Origin: Myxococcales bacterium
GTDB lineage: Bacteria; Myxococcota_A; Bradymonadia; Bradymonadales; Bradymonadaceae
Reading direction: 5' to 3'
Assembly: GCA_007120035.1 (NCBI GenBank)
Contig: SKON01000016.1
Span: 1 to 62,866, forward strand
DNA length: 62,866 nucleotides
Made by a program: the position numbers and the translations under genes. Shown here in pieces: positions 1-7,518 of this stretch (within the stretch, counting starts at the first letter, position 1; the number at the start of each line of letters is the position of its first letter). The notes under the pieces are model-generated. The model was not told where the DNA came from. It made no database searches and was given only the letters and a program-made list of their open reading frames with translations.

Positions 1-2464
1 GCCGGGGTGGAGTGGCGGCGCCTGGGTCGGGGGCAGGGGCTTCGTCGGTCTCGGTGGTTTCGGCGTCGTGAGCGTCTTCGTCATCGGCACCGGCGTCTGC
101 GGGCTCCTCGGCGGGGCCACCTTCTGCGAGCTGGCGGAGCTCCACGGCGCGCTCTCGGAGTCCCTCATCGTCGGGGTCGAAGTTGCTGGCGTGGCCGATC
201 AGGACGGAGGCCTCCATGTATTGGCCGCGCTCTTCGGCGAGGAGGGCCCCGTGGAGAGCTGCGCTGATGAAGCGTTCTCGGGCCTCCTCGGCGTCGTCGG
301 GGTCGGCGTGACGTTCCAGCTCTCGGAGCGCCATCAGAGCGCTACGACTCCGGGGCTGAAGGAGCTCGCCGCGCTCCATGGCGGCGTCGAAGTTGCGCTG
401 GAGCTCATCGACGTCGACGAAGGAGATTTCATCGACGTCGGCGAGTTCGGGCTCTTCTTCGGGGGGCTCGTAGAAGAGGGTGAAGAAGACCACGACGATG
501 GCCAGGACGGTACAAACCACAGCCACGCCGATGCCGAGGGCGCGCTCGCGGAGGCGCGACTCTTCGTAGGCCTCGCGGACCAGGGACTCTTCCCAGGCGT
601 CTTGCGAGTTCGAGAGCCAGGCGTCTTCGAAGTCGTCGGATCCGGAGCTCTTGTTCTCGACCTCGACGAAGCCGATGTTCAGGCCCGACGCCGGGGCGGG
701 TTTCTCGTCCCCTGTAGGTTCTTTGGACTCCTCGGGTTCATCGGGCTCGTCGGCGACCTGGGACTTGGGGACCTTTACCTTGCGGGGCTCTTTCGGGGCG
801 GCTGGTTCGTCGGAGGCGTCGTCGGGGGCGTCGTCGGGCTCCTCGGCGGTCTCGTCGCGGAGGTCGGGGTCGACGATGATCGACGAGTCGGGCTCGTCGA
901 GGGTTGGAGTTGGCTCGTCCGCGGCGGCGGGCTCTTCCTTTTCTTCATCGTTCTCGTCGGCCCGCTCTTCTTCTGCGGCCGGTTCATCTTGCTTGGCCGG
1001 CTCGTCTTCCCCGGCGGATGGCGTGTCCTTTTCGGGATCTTCGTCGTCGGATTCTTCGTCAGCCGAGTCTTCGTCGAACTCGGGGTCCGTCTCGGAGCTC
1101 GGAGACCGGCGGGACTTCGGGAGGGTGATGACGCCCATCATCAGGGTCTTCTTCTCGGGGGTGAACTCGTCGTCAGACTCTTCATCGCCGGGGGCCGCGT
1201 CGTCGTCGGCAGAGGCGGCGTCGTCGTCGCTGACGGCGTTCATGGGCTCCGTGGTGCGGTCCGGCGGTTCCTCCTCGACCTCGGAGATGTCTCCGGGATC
1301 GTCGATGGCGGGCGGAATGGTATCGGTGGACTCGGGCTCGCCACGGTCCACCACGGTAGCGGGGAGGCCCATCTGGGTCTGGCCGGGGACGTACTCATCG
1401 AGGTCGACATCGCGGTCCTCGAGGGCGTCGGTGGCCGGGAATGGCACAGGGCTGGTGGCGGTGGAGGGCCGTCGTTGAAAGACGGGCCGGGCCGCCGCGT
1501 GCAGGGGGGGAGCGATCTTGTCCGGCTCTCCGCCGAGGAGGCTCGAGAGGGCGGCCATCGCGGCCGTGGGGGCTTGAAAGCGGCGCGATGGTGAGGGGGC
1601 GACCATGCGCCGGGCGATCATGGCCAGGGCGTCGGGGGCGTCATCGACGGCGCTGAGGTCGATCTCGGGATCTTCGGTGCGCTCGGTCCACTCCACGAGG
1701 GTCGTCTGGCCCTCGTTCCACAGGGGGTGGCCGAGGGCGTCCAGGAGGACGGCGCCGGCGGTGAAGGTCGCCGCCAGGTGAAGGTCGACGTCGTCAGGAT
1801 CGCCGAACCACTCGGGGGCGAGGTATCCGGGGTAGACCGGGATGGCTCCCTCCGGAGTGGTGCCGTCGAGCCGGGGCAGGGGGAAGGTCAAGAGTCCGGC
1901 GGCGAGCTCCCCGACCTGGATGGAGGAGATCTTGGGGTTGTCGACGAAGATCGACCGGGGGTGGATCAACCGGTGGGGGACCTCCAGGGAGGCCAACCAG
2001 TCCAGGATTCGGGCCAGGCGTATCGCCAGGTAGGCGGCCTGCTTCCAGGGCAGGGCCCCCTGCTTTCGCAAGAGGTGGTCCATGGACTCCCGGGCGGCGT
2101 TCTCCTCGATCATGAAGCAGGGGTCGTCGTCCACGTGCAGGGAGTGCAGCGACAGAACCTGCGTTGGAAGGGCCTTTCCCAGTCTGGCGAGCTGAAGCTG
2201 TGCGCTCGTATACCGGTGGGTGTCGAACTTTCTGTGGAAGACCAGGACCCGGACCTGGGTGCCGTCGGAGAGGAGGCGGCCGAGATAGCGCTCCCCCAGA
2301 TGATCGGAGAAAAGAAAGGCGTCGAGATTGACCAGGCCGGCAAGGGAGGCCCCGGCGAGGCGGCCTTTCGGGGGAGTGTCGCTCTCGCCCAGGCGAGTGC
2401 CGTCATGGGGGCAGAAGAGCTCTTCTCCGGAGAAGGTGGCCTGGCAGGTTGGGCAGTGTTTCAC
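1..2464 (-). CDS. Zinc-ribbon pseudokinase-like single-pass membrane protein (3' end outside window)
   Basis: An open minus-strand frame runs from GTG at 2464 to the window edge with no stop, giving at least 821 residues. GGAG lies 7 bases before the GTG. The N-terminus has a zinc-ribbon motif (C4xxC7 ... C18PHD). Residues 45-290 resemble a Ser/Thr kinase fold, with GYLAPEW near 213 matching the usual GYxAPE element. The catalytic loop near 170 reads HPRSIFVDN in place of HRDLKPxN, and no DFG is visible, so activity is doubtful. Residues 300-630 are acidic, Ser/Pro/Glu-rich and probably disordered. One transmembrane helix lies near 642-662, followed by a TPR-like alpha-helical tail that is cut by the edge. 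The fold assignment is inference from these motifs; the ligand or signal is unknown. Confidence 0.8.
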   Translation of the reverse strand, partial: MKHCPTCQATFSGEELFCPHDGTRLGESDTPPKGRLAGASLAGLVNLDAFLFSDHLGERYLGRLLSDGTQVRVLVFHRKFDTHRYTSAQLQLARLGKALPTQVLSLHSLHVDDDPCFMIEENAARESMDHLLRKQGALPWKQAAYLAIRLARILDWLASLEVPHRLIHPRSIFVDNPKISSIQVGELAAGLLTFPLPRLDGTTPEGAIPVYPGYLAPEWFGDPDDVDLHLAATFTAGAVLLDALGHPLWNEGQTTLVEWTERTEDPEIDLSAVDDAPDALAMIARRMVAPSPSRRFQAPTAAMAALSSLLGGEPDKIAPPLHAAARPVFQRRPSTATSPVPFPATDALEDRDVDLDEYVPGQTQMGLPATVVDRGEPESTDTIPPAIDDPGDISEVEEEPPDRTTEPMNAVSDDDAASADDDAAPGDEESDDEFTPEKKTLMMGVITLPKSRRSPSSETDPEFDEDSADEESDDEDPEKDTPSAGEDEPAKQDEPAAEEERADENDEEKEEPAAADEPTPTLDEPDSSIIVDPDLRDETAEEPDDAPDDASDEPAAPKEPRKVKVPKSQVADEPDEPEESKEPTGDEKPAPASGLNIGFVEVENKSSGSDDFEDAWLSNSQDAWEESLVREAYEESRLRERALGIGVAVVCTVLAIVVVFFTLFYEPPEEEPELADVDEISFVDVDELQRNFDAAMERGELLQPRSRSALMALRELERHADPDDAEEARERFISAALHGALLAEERGQYMEASVLIGHASNFDPDDEGLRERAVELRQLAEGGPAEEPADAGADDEDAHDAETTETDEAPAPDPGAATPPR

Positions 2465-2576
2465 GAACAAGCTCCGACGGATCTTCAGGTTTCTTCCCCG
2501 GCCGCGGTGGGCCCGGAGGCCGGAAAGACTGCCGTATCCTACACACACCGGCAGGGCAGGCCAAGTCAAAGGCGTG

Positions 2577-2606
2577 TTGAAGTCCCGGGGGGACCTACAT
2601 TATAAG
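2577..2606 (+). promoter_or_regulatory. Sigma70-like promoter of yhbY
   Basis: TTGAAG (2577-2582), an 18-base spacer and TATAAG (2601-2606) lie 41 bases before the yhbY start, in the divergent gap next to the kinase-like gene. Confidence 0.55.
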
Positions 2607-2646
2607 GTCCGGCCCAGGAAGAAACCTTCCATAGACGAGAGAAGCG

Positions 2647-2985
2647 ATGTCGGAGTCGACGCAAGACAGTGCAGGCCTGGTTCAGCGATTGAGCCCCCGG
2701 TTGACAGGGAAGCAGCGCAGATACCTGCGAGGGCTGGCCCACGATAAGAAGCCCATCGTGATGGTGGGGCAGAAAGGGATCTCGGAGTCTCTGATCGAGA
2801 ACTTTGAGGCCGCCCTCCTTGCTCATGAGCTGGTGAAGGTGAAGGTCCACGGTGGCGACGGGCTGGAGGAGGCCGCCGAGGCCCTTCATAAGGCCACGGG
2901 GGCGCAGCTGGCCCAGCGGATCGGATTTACCCTGGTGTTCTACCGCCCACATCCCAAAGAACCGACGATCGGACTACCGTTATGA
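2647..2985 (+). CDS. yhbY: YhbY family (CRM domain) RNA-binding protein
   Basis: A 112-residue protein that is almost entirely one CRM/YhbY domain. Its N-terminal half has LTGKQRRYLRGLAH followed by PIVMVGQKGIS, matching the family's LTGKQRKHLR...PVVQVGKKG pattern, and the basic surface and GxxG-like loop fit RNA binding. YhbY proteins associate with pre-50S ribosomal particles and act in the cytoplasm. The gene overlaps the next gene by four bases (ATGA), so the two are probably translationally coupled. The start is supported by a purine-rich GAGAGAAG just upstream and by a good promoter. Confidence 0.9.
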   Translation: MSESTQDSAGLVQRLSPRLTGKQRRYLRGLAHDKKPIVMVGQKGISESLIENFEAALLAHELVKVKVHGGDGLEEAAEALHKATGAQLAQRIGFTLVFYRPHPKEPTIGLPL

Positions 2986-3617
2986 TCCTGCAATTGAACC
3001 CCGAGCATCCCCAGCCGCGCCGAATCGATCAAGCCCGGGAGATCCTGAAGTCCGGGGGTCTGGTGGCCTATCCGACGGACACGGTGTACGGGATCGGGTG
3101 CGATATCTTCAACAAGCAGGCCGTGGAGCGGCTGCACGCATTGGTCAAAGAGATTAAAGGTGCTCCGGACCACAGCCCGCTCTCGTTCATCTGCAAAGAT
3201 CTGAGCAATATCGCGGAGTACGCCTTCGTGAGTGACTATGCGTACCGGACGCTTCGGCGGATGCTGCCGGGGCCCTATACGTTCGTGTTGGAGGCGACCA
3301 AGCTGGTGCCGAAGGTGATGCGGAAGAAGCGCAAGACCGTGGGGATCCGGGTGCCGGACTCGCCGATCGCGCTGGCGCTGGTGGAGGCCCTGGGCAATCC
3401 GGTGGCCAATACGAGCGCCACCGATGGGGAGGGAGAGCTGCTTCCGGACCCGTGGACCATCGAAGATCTTTACGGCCATGCCGTGGATCTGGTGATCGAC
3501 GGGGGGTACGTCTTTCCGGAGCCGTCGACGGTGATCGACTTCTCCGGGGACTACCCGCAGCTGATCCGCCGCGGCAAAGGAGACGTGGGGGATCTGGAGT
3601 ACGTGGAGTTGATCTGA
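2982..3617 (+). CDS. yciO: YrdC/Sua5-domain protein, YciO type (threonylcarbamoyl-AMP synthase family)
   Basis: 211 residues covering one YrdC-like domain. VAYPTDTVYGIGCD near residues 30-43 is the nucleotide-binding signature, followed by PLSFICKDLS, PGPYTFVLEATK and VGIRVPD. The spacing PGPYTFVLEA...KRKTVGIR...DLVIDGGY is closer to YciO than to TsaC. TsaC makes threonylcarbamoyl-AMP for the t6A modification of tRNA position 37. The YciO paralogue has the fold, but its physiological role is less certain. It is coupled to yhbY by a 4-base overlap, and its stop lies three bases from the stop of the convergent SPOR gene. Confidence 0.88.
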   Translation: MILQLNPEHPQPRRIDQAREILKSGGLVAYPTDTVYGIGCDIFNKQAVERLHALVKEIKGAPDHSPLSFICKDLSNIAEYAFVSDYAYRTLRRMLPGPYTFVLEATKLVPKVMRKKRKTVGIRVPDSPIALALVEALGNPVANTSATDGEGELLPDPWTIEDLYGHAVDLVIDGGYVFPEPSTVIDFSGDYPQLIRRGKGDVGDLEYVELI

Positions 3618-3620
3618 GTC

Positions 3621-4385
3621 TTAGAGAGGGGTGACGAAGGTCTGGACGTCTTGATCGCCCTGCATGGACGCCTGGGTGGCCCGGGCGTCGTCCATGGAGT
3701 GGAACTTGCCGATGCGGACCCGGAAGTACCGCCCCTGTCCGGGGACCTCTGCGGCGACCACGTGGGGATCGAGGCCCATGGAACGGAGGCGGTCCATCTC
3801 GGCGCGAGCCCGCTCCATCGAGGGGTGGGAGGCGACTTGAAGGGTGTAGCGGGCGGGGAGCTCGGGCTCGGCGGGCTCCGGCTCGGGTGCCGGGTCTTCG
3901 GCGATTTCTGCGACTTCCTCGGCGGGAGCTTCGTCTGCGGGCAGTTCGTCGGCAGGGGGCTCCTCGGTGGGTGTCGGCTCTTCAGAGGGTTCGTCGGTAG
4001 GCTCGTCGGCAGGTTCGGGCGCGGGAGCGGGCTCCGGCTCCGAGGGGGTCGGTTCGGCCACGGTGGGCGCGGGTGCAACGGGCGCCGGCGGGGCCGGGAC
4101 CGCCGCGGCCCGGGGGATCTCGGCCTCGGAGAGGGCCTCGTAGAACGAAAAGATGGAGAGAGAGTTCTCCGACGGTTCGCTCACCTCGTCGACGTCATCG
4201 AGCTGAGGGAGGCTGGAGGCGTTCCCCACGGAGACGGCGGGGTTGAGGTTCTCCTCGAGGAGGAGACGCTGACCGGTGATGACTCCGGCGCTGAAGACGA
4301 TGCCTACCACAGCGGTGCCGAGGAAGAGGCGTCCCAGGCCACTGTGGCGGCGCTGCGCGGTGCGTCTGGGGATCTTCGTGTTCAT
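3621..4385 (-). CDS. SPOR-domain inner-membrane protein
   Basis: 254 residues. A short basic N-terminus leads into one transmembrane helix at about 17-38. A long Pro/Glu/Ala-rich linker spans about 80-170. A C-terminal SPOR domain starts at ARYTLQVAS near 178 and shows the repeated FRVRIGKF element. SPOR domains bind denuded glycan strands at division septa, so a periplasmic C-terminus and a role at the cell wall are likely. Topology resembles FtsN/DamX/DedD, but no partner motif is recognisable and I do not assign a specific name. It lies downstream of nadK on the same strand with 104 bases between them. Confidence 0.85.
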   Translation of the reverse strand: MNTKIPRRTAQRRHSGLGRLFLGTAVVGIVFSAGVITGQRLLLEENLNPAVSVGNASSLPQLDDVDEVSEPSENSLSIFSFYEALSEAEIPRAAAVPAPPAPVAPAPTVAEPTPSEPEPAPAPEPADEPTDEPSEEPTPTEEPPADELPADEAPAEEVAEIAEDPAPEPEPAEPELPARYTLQVASHPSMERARAEMDRLRSMGLDPHVVAAEVPGQGRYFRVRIGKFHSMDDARATQASMQGDQDVQTFVTPL

Positions 4386-4454
4386 CGCGAGTGCCTGCGG
4401 TGTTACGGTGAATCAATCAGATGTAGGACAACCACGGTGTCCTTCCGTAAACAG

Positions 4455-4482
4455 ACCGTAACATACCGGGGCGGTGGGACAA
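4455..4482 (-). promoter_or_regulatory. Possible promoter of the SPOR gene
   Basis: On the minus strand TTGTCC (4482-4477), a 16-base spacer and TACGGT (4460-4455) precede the SPOR gene. The spacer is slightly short; a second TTGTCC lies closer to the gene. Confidence 0.3.
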
Positions 4483-4489
4483 GATTTTT

Positions 4490-5389
4490 TCAGGCCGTTC
4501 GCCGATCTTCCTGAACACCGAAGAGCTGAAGGGCCGGGGCCTCGGGGTCCAGGGTCAGGGTAGAGCCCAGGGGCATCGGGAAGGAGAGGTGGGGGCCGTC
4601 GATGAAGACTTGGCCTTCCCGCATGCGGGAGATCACCTCGAAGTGCTCTTCGAAGGGGTGGATACCTTTGAGGAATCGGTAGCCGCCGGCGGGGGGTGGG
4701 TAGGGCTCCCGGACCACGTATTGGATGTTACCGCTGCGGAAGGGGAGGACGAATCCGCCGGCGGATCGAACGGCGGCGGTGGACCCGGCGGGGGTGCTGA
4801 CCCAGATGCCGCTGGACTTCTGGGGCTCCGCCGGGTGGTTGCCGACCTTGAGGCTGTAGGCGGAGACGGCGGCGGGGTTCTCGTGGCAGATGAGGATGTC
4901 GTTGAGGACCGGGGGGCCGAGCTGTTGGCCGTCGAGGCGGATGTGAAACCGACGAAGCCGGAGCGGCTCCCACCCGTCGGGGATGACCCGGTCGAGGAGC
5001 TCGTCGAACTCGGTGGCGTCGCCGGCCGTGAAGTACCCGACGCTACTCCCCGGGTCGGAGTTGATCGCCAGGATGGGGGTAGTGAAGGCCCGGTGGGAGA
5101 GATCCAGGACGGTGCCGTCGCCACCGACGGTGATCAGGAGATCGCAGGCGGCGACCATCTGGACGGTCACGTCTCCCCGAAACTCCAGGTCGAAGGGGAT
5201 GCCTCGGGCTTCCAGGCGAGCGACGATATGGTCCAGGCTCTCCCTGTGGGCGCGGTGCGACTCCTGGAGGCTCTCGACGCTGACGTGGCCCATGGCGAGG
5301 AGCTCCTCGACGTTGGGATCCCGCTCTTCGAGCACGAATTGTTCGTAGCGGCTCTTCTTGAAGGCTACGAGGAGTTTGGGATCCTTCAT
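4490..5389 (-). CDS. nadK: NAD(+)/NADH kinase
   Basis: 299 residues. NAD kinase phosphorylates NAD to NADP in the cytoplasm. LLITVGGDGTVLDL near 85-98 contains the GGDG motif of the ATP-NAD kinase superfamily. NSDPGSSVGYF follows at about 116, and SSGIWVSTPAGSTAA near 205 matches the family's STPxGSTAY segment. I chose ATG at 5389 because conservation begins there and CGGAG lies just upstream. The open frame extends 120 codons further, but only through GC-rich repeats with an Arg/Pro-rich translation. The N-terminal 80 residues are longer than in minimal NadK and include a charged helix. Confidence 0.88.
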   Translation of the reverse strand: MKDPKLLVAFKKSRYEQFVLEERDPNVEELLAMGHVSVESLQESHRAHRESLDHIVARLEARGIPFDLEFRGDVTVQMVAACDLLITVGGDGTVLDLSHRAFTTPILAINSDPGSSVGYFTAGDATEFDELLDRVIPDGWEPLRLRRFHIRLDGQQLGPPVLNDILICHENPAAVSAYSLKVGNHPAEPQKSSGIWVSTPAGSTAAVRSAGGFVLPFRSGNIQYVVREPYPPPAGGYRFLKGIHPFEEHFEVISRMREGQVFIDGPHLSFPMPLGSTLTLDPEAPALQLFGVQEDRRTA

Positions 5390-5450
5390 GGGCGCTCCGT
5401 GGCCGTGGTTGAACCCGGGGGAGGGTAGCGAGGGGTGGCGAGGGGGGCAA

Positions 5451-5475
5451 GCTCCGCCCCGGGCCGCCCCCGGTG
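5451..5475. repeat. Short GC-rich direct repeat, copy 1
   Basis: This 25-base copy begins GCTCCGCCCC and ends GCCCCCGGTG. A second, 26-base copy at 5534-5559 differs by one substitution and one inserted base. Confidence 0.6.
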
Positions 5476-5483
5476 GCGCCGGT

Positions 5484-5535
5484 GTGTGGTCGGTGGTGGC
5501 GGGGGACCGGGGTGCGGTGCGCCCAGGGTGGTCGC
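5484..5535. repeat. Long GC-rich direct repeat, copy A
   Basis: About 52 bases beginning GTGTGGTCGGT and ending CAGGGTGGTCGC. A close copy with small substitutions and a two-base length difference lies at 5698-5747 on the other side of the palindrome. Confidence 0.7.
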
Positions 5536-5559
5536 TCCGCCCCCAGGCCGCCCCCGGTG
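5534..5559. repeat. Short GC-rich direct repeat, copy 2
   Basis: Second copy of the element at 5451-5475. It overlaps the last two bases of long repeat A and stops four bases before the palindrome. Confidence 0.6.
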
Positions 5560-5562
5560 CGG

Positions 5563-5612
5563 CGGTGATCTCGCGGAGGCGAGGCCAAGGCCTCGCCTCC
5601 GCGAGATCACCG
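5563..5612. repeat. Near-perfect 24-bp inverted repeat with AA loop
   Basis: Left arm 5563-5586 and right arm 5589-5612 are exact reverse complements, separated only by AA at 5587-5588. The core includes CTCGCGGAGGCGAGGCC. There is no following T-run, so it is not a standard terminator for either neighbour. It could be a cruciform, an operator or the core of a small mobile repeat. Confidence 0.9.
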
Positions 5613-5697
5613 ACCACGTGGGGTGGCGCGTTGCGTTGCGGTGCGGCCGTGGTGGGCGACGCTGGGGTGCGTGGTGGTCGGCGGGGGGGGTGGCGGG

Positions 5698-5747
5698 GTG
5701 TGGTCGGTCGTGGCGGGGGACCGGGGTTCCGCGGCCAGGGTGGTCGC
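5698..5747. repeat. Long GC-rich direct repeat, copy B
   Basis: About 50 bases matching copy A at 5484-5535. The shared core is TGGCGGGGGACCGGGGT. Differences cluster in the middle (TCCGCGG here, GCGGTGCGC in copy A). Confidence 0.7.
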
Positions 5748-5749
5748 AC

Positions 5750-5778
5750 TTGTCAGTTAGGTCGAGGGCGTGCTAGCA
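5750..5778 (+). promoter_or_regulatory. Promoter of the SCP2-domain gene
   Basis: TTGTCA (5750-5755), a 17-base spacer and CTAGCA (5773-5778) start immediately after repeat copy B and lie about 80 bases before the ATG. Confidence 0.45.
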
Positions 5779-5856
5779 CTTCGCGGCGTAGGTTGTTTAG
5801 TGTTCACTCATTTAGTGGGTGGGCGCAGGTCCCTTAAAACCAAGAGGAGTTGAGAT

Positions 5857-6192
5857 ATGGCGAGCGCACGAGAGATCTTTGAAGAGCAGCTTCCGGCGGA
5901 TCTGGCGGAGAACCCCGGGAAGGCCACGGCGGCCAACGCCGTGTTTGTGTTCAACCTGGCCGGCGACGACAACGACGACGGTGGGGTGTGGACCCTGGAC
6001 CTGACCAAAGAGGCGGATCATGTTTCTGAGGGCGAGTCCGATAGCGGTCAGTGCACGATCAATATGGCGGCCAGTGACTTCGTGGACATGTGGGAAGGTC
6101 GGCTCAACCCGATCTCGGCGTTCATGGGCGGCAAGATCAGCGTCGACGGCGACATGAGCCTGGCCATGAAGCTTCAGAATATTATCAGCTGA
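5857..6192 (+). CDS. SCP2 sterol-binding-domain protein
   Basis: A 111-residue single-domain protein. The pattern VFVFNLAGDD...WTLDL, then CTINMAASDFVDMWEGRLNP and FMGGKISVDGDMSLAMKL, matches stand-alone SCP2 domains (GKIKxxGDxxxAxKL near the C-terminus). SCP2 domains carry lipids or acyl-CoA in a hydrophobic tunnel. There is no signal peptide, so the protein is cytoplasmic. The ribosome site AGGAG sits at the usual distance, and a clear terminator follows, so the gene is probably monocistronic. The next gene encodes an acyl-CoA racemase/transferase, consistent with lipid metabolism, but a functional link is inference. Confidence 0.85.
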   Translation: MASAREIFEEQLPADLAENPGKATAANAVFVFNLAGDDNDDGGVWTLDLTKEADHVSEGESDSGQCTINMAASDFVDMWEGRLNPISAFMGGKISVDGDMSLAMKLQNIIS

Positions 6193-6217
6193 GCCCTTTG
6201 CGTGGCTGATTTGTTCG

Positions 6218-6254
6218 AAGAGGCGTCACCGGTGGTGGCGCCTCTTTGTGTTTG
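6218..6254 (+). terminator. Rho-independent terminator after the SCP2 gene
   Basis: A 13-bp stem (6218-6230 with 6234-6246, one mismatch) has a 3-base loop and is followed by a T-rich stretch. It lies 25 bases after the stop. Confidence 0.8.
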
Positions 6255-6277
6255 GACTTGTCTGAAGAGGAGAGCTG

Positions 6278-7438
6278 ATGAGCGGGGACGGGCGGTTTCT
6301 GGAAGGGTTGAAGGTGATCGATTTGACGCGGCTCTTGCCGGGTCCCTTTGCGACGATGCTCCTGGGGGATATGGGGGCTGAGGTGATCAAGGTCGAGGAT
6401 CCCCGCGGGGGGGACTACGCCCGCTACTATCCGCCGATGGTGGGGGGGAGCAGCGCCTTCTTTCAGAGCGTGAACCGGAACAAGCGGTTCGTCACGCTGA
6501 ACCTGAAGGAGGAGCGGGGGCGAGTCTTGTTGGAGAGGTTGCTGGAGGGGGCCGATGTGTTGATGGAGAGCTTTCGGCCCGGGGTGATGGAGCGGTTGGG
6601 GCTGGGGCCGGAGACGCTGCGGGACCGGTATCCCGGACTGGTGATCGCCTCGATCACGGGATACGGGCAAGACGGTCCTCGACGAGAAGAGGCGGGCCAC
6701 GACTTGAACTACCTGGCGGTGAGCGGTGTGCTGGGGTTGAACGGGCCCGCCGGTCAGGGGCCGTCGGTGCCGGGGTTTCAGTTGGCCGACCTGGCTGGGG
6801 GCGCGCTGTTCGCGGCGTTGGGGGTGATGTCGGCGTTGTATCGGCGGGGGGTCACCGGAGAGGGGGCTCACCTGGACATCTCGATGACCGAGGGGGCGCT
6901 CTCCTTTCTGCTCCCCACGGTGGCTCGTCACGAGGCCGGTGAGAGCGAGGAGCGGGGGCGAGGGTTTCTGACCGGGGGCCTGCCTTGCTATCGGGTGTAT
7001 CGGACCGCCGATGATCGGAGCCTGGCGGTGGGAGCGCTGGAGCCGAAGTTCTGGGATCCGTTCGTGGAGGCCATCGGGTTGGGGGAGTTGAAAGGCCGGG
7101 GGGTCGTATCCGGGGCGGAAGCCGACGAGGTAGCGGAGCGGTTGCAGGGAGTGGTGGCCGAGAAAACCCTCGAGGAGTGGCGCGGGGTGCTGTCGAGTCT
7201 CGATGTCTGCGTAGAGCCCGTGTTGAGCCTGGACGAGGTGTTGGAGGAGGAGGTGCACCGGGCCCGGGAGGTGTTCTTCGAGCTCAACGGCGTGAAGCAG
7301 GTACGGACCCCTGTGACGCCTCGGGGCGGGGAGCATCGGGCGGCCGGGGGCCAGGGGGCAGATAACGCCGCGGTCTATGGCGAGGTGGGGGTAGCGGAGG
7401 AGGAGCTCGCAGAGCTGCGGGCCGCGGGGGTGATCTGA
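6278..7438 (+). CDS. CaiB/BaiF CoA-transferase family III protein, alpha-methylacyl-CoA racemase-like
   Basis: 386 residues, the normal length for the AMACR branch. LKVIDLTRLLPGPFATMLLGDMGAEVIKVE at the N-terminus is the family signature (positions 11-40). The racemase pair is present: His141 in GHDLNY and Asp171 in LADLAGG, corresponding to the His/Asp acid-base pair of mycobacterial MCR. This makes epimerisation of 2-methylacyl-CoA more likely than CoA transfer. A purine-rich AGAGGAGAG precedes the ATG. The gene directly follows the SCP2 terminator, so it has its own promoter or depends on read-through. Confidence 0.88.
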   Translation: MSGDGRFLEGLKVIDLTRLLPGPFATMLLGDMGAEVIKVEDPRGGDYARYYPPMVGGSSAFFQSVNRNKRFVTLNLKEERGRVLLERLLEGADVLMESFRPGVMERLGLGPETLRDRYPGLVIASITGYGQDGPRREEAGHDLNYLAVSGVLGLNGPAGQGPSVPGFQLADLAGGALFAALGVMSALYRRGVTGEGAHLDISMTEGALSFLLPTVARHEAGESEERGRGFLTGGLPCYRVYRTADDRSLAVGALEPKFWDPFVEAIGLGELKGRGVVSGAEADEVAERLQGVVAEKTLEEWRGVLSSLDVCVEPVLSLDEVLEEEVHRAREVFFELNGVKQVRTPVTPRGGEHRAAGGQGADNAAVYGEVGVAEEELAELRAAGVI

Positions 7439-7518
7439 CCACCTTGACCGCAAGAAAATCGGCGTGCTACCAAGGGCCGGTCAGTGCGACTAAAAAGGCC
7501 ACCACCAGGAGAGGTTTC

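Larger units (their letters stand above)
5390..5856. other. Gene-free GC-rich intergenic region with repeats
   Basis: 467 bases between the nadK start and the SCP2-protein start, with no credible gene. In order it holds short repeat R1 (5451-5475), long repeat A (5484-5535), R2 (5534-5559), a large palindrome (5563-5612), a second copy of the long repeat (5698-5747), and a promoter for the SCP2 gene near its right end. Open frames across it translate to Arg/Gly/Pro-rich low-complexity peptides. Confidence 0.8.

Noticed and set aside
68..1594. 508-codon plus-strand frame opposite the kinase-like gene
   Set aside because: Antisense shadow of the minus-strand frame; the opposite frame shows the zinc ribbon, a transmembrane helix and a ribosome site.
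5390..5749. N-terminal extension of nadK through the palindrome
   Set aside because: The 120 extra codons are Pro/Arg-rich and come from repeated non-coding DNA; family similarity begins at the ATG at 5389.
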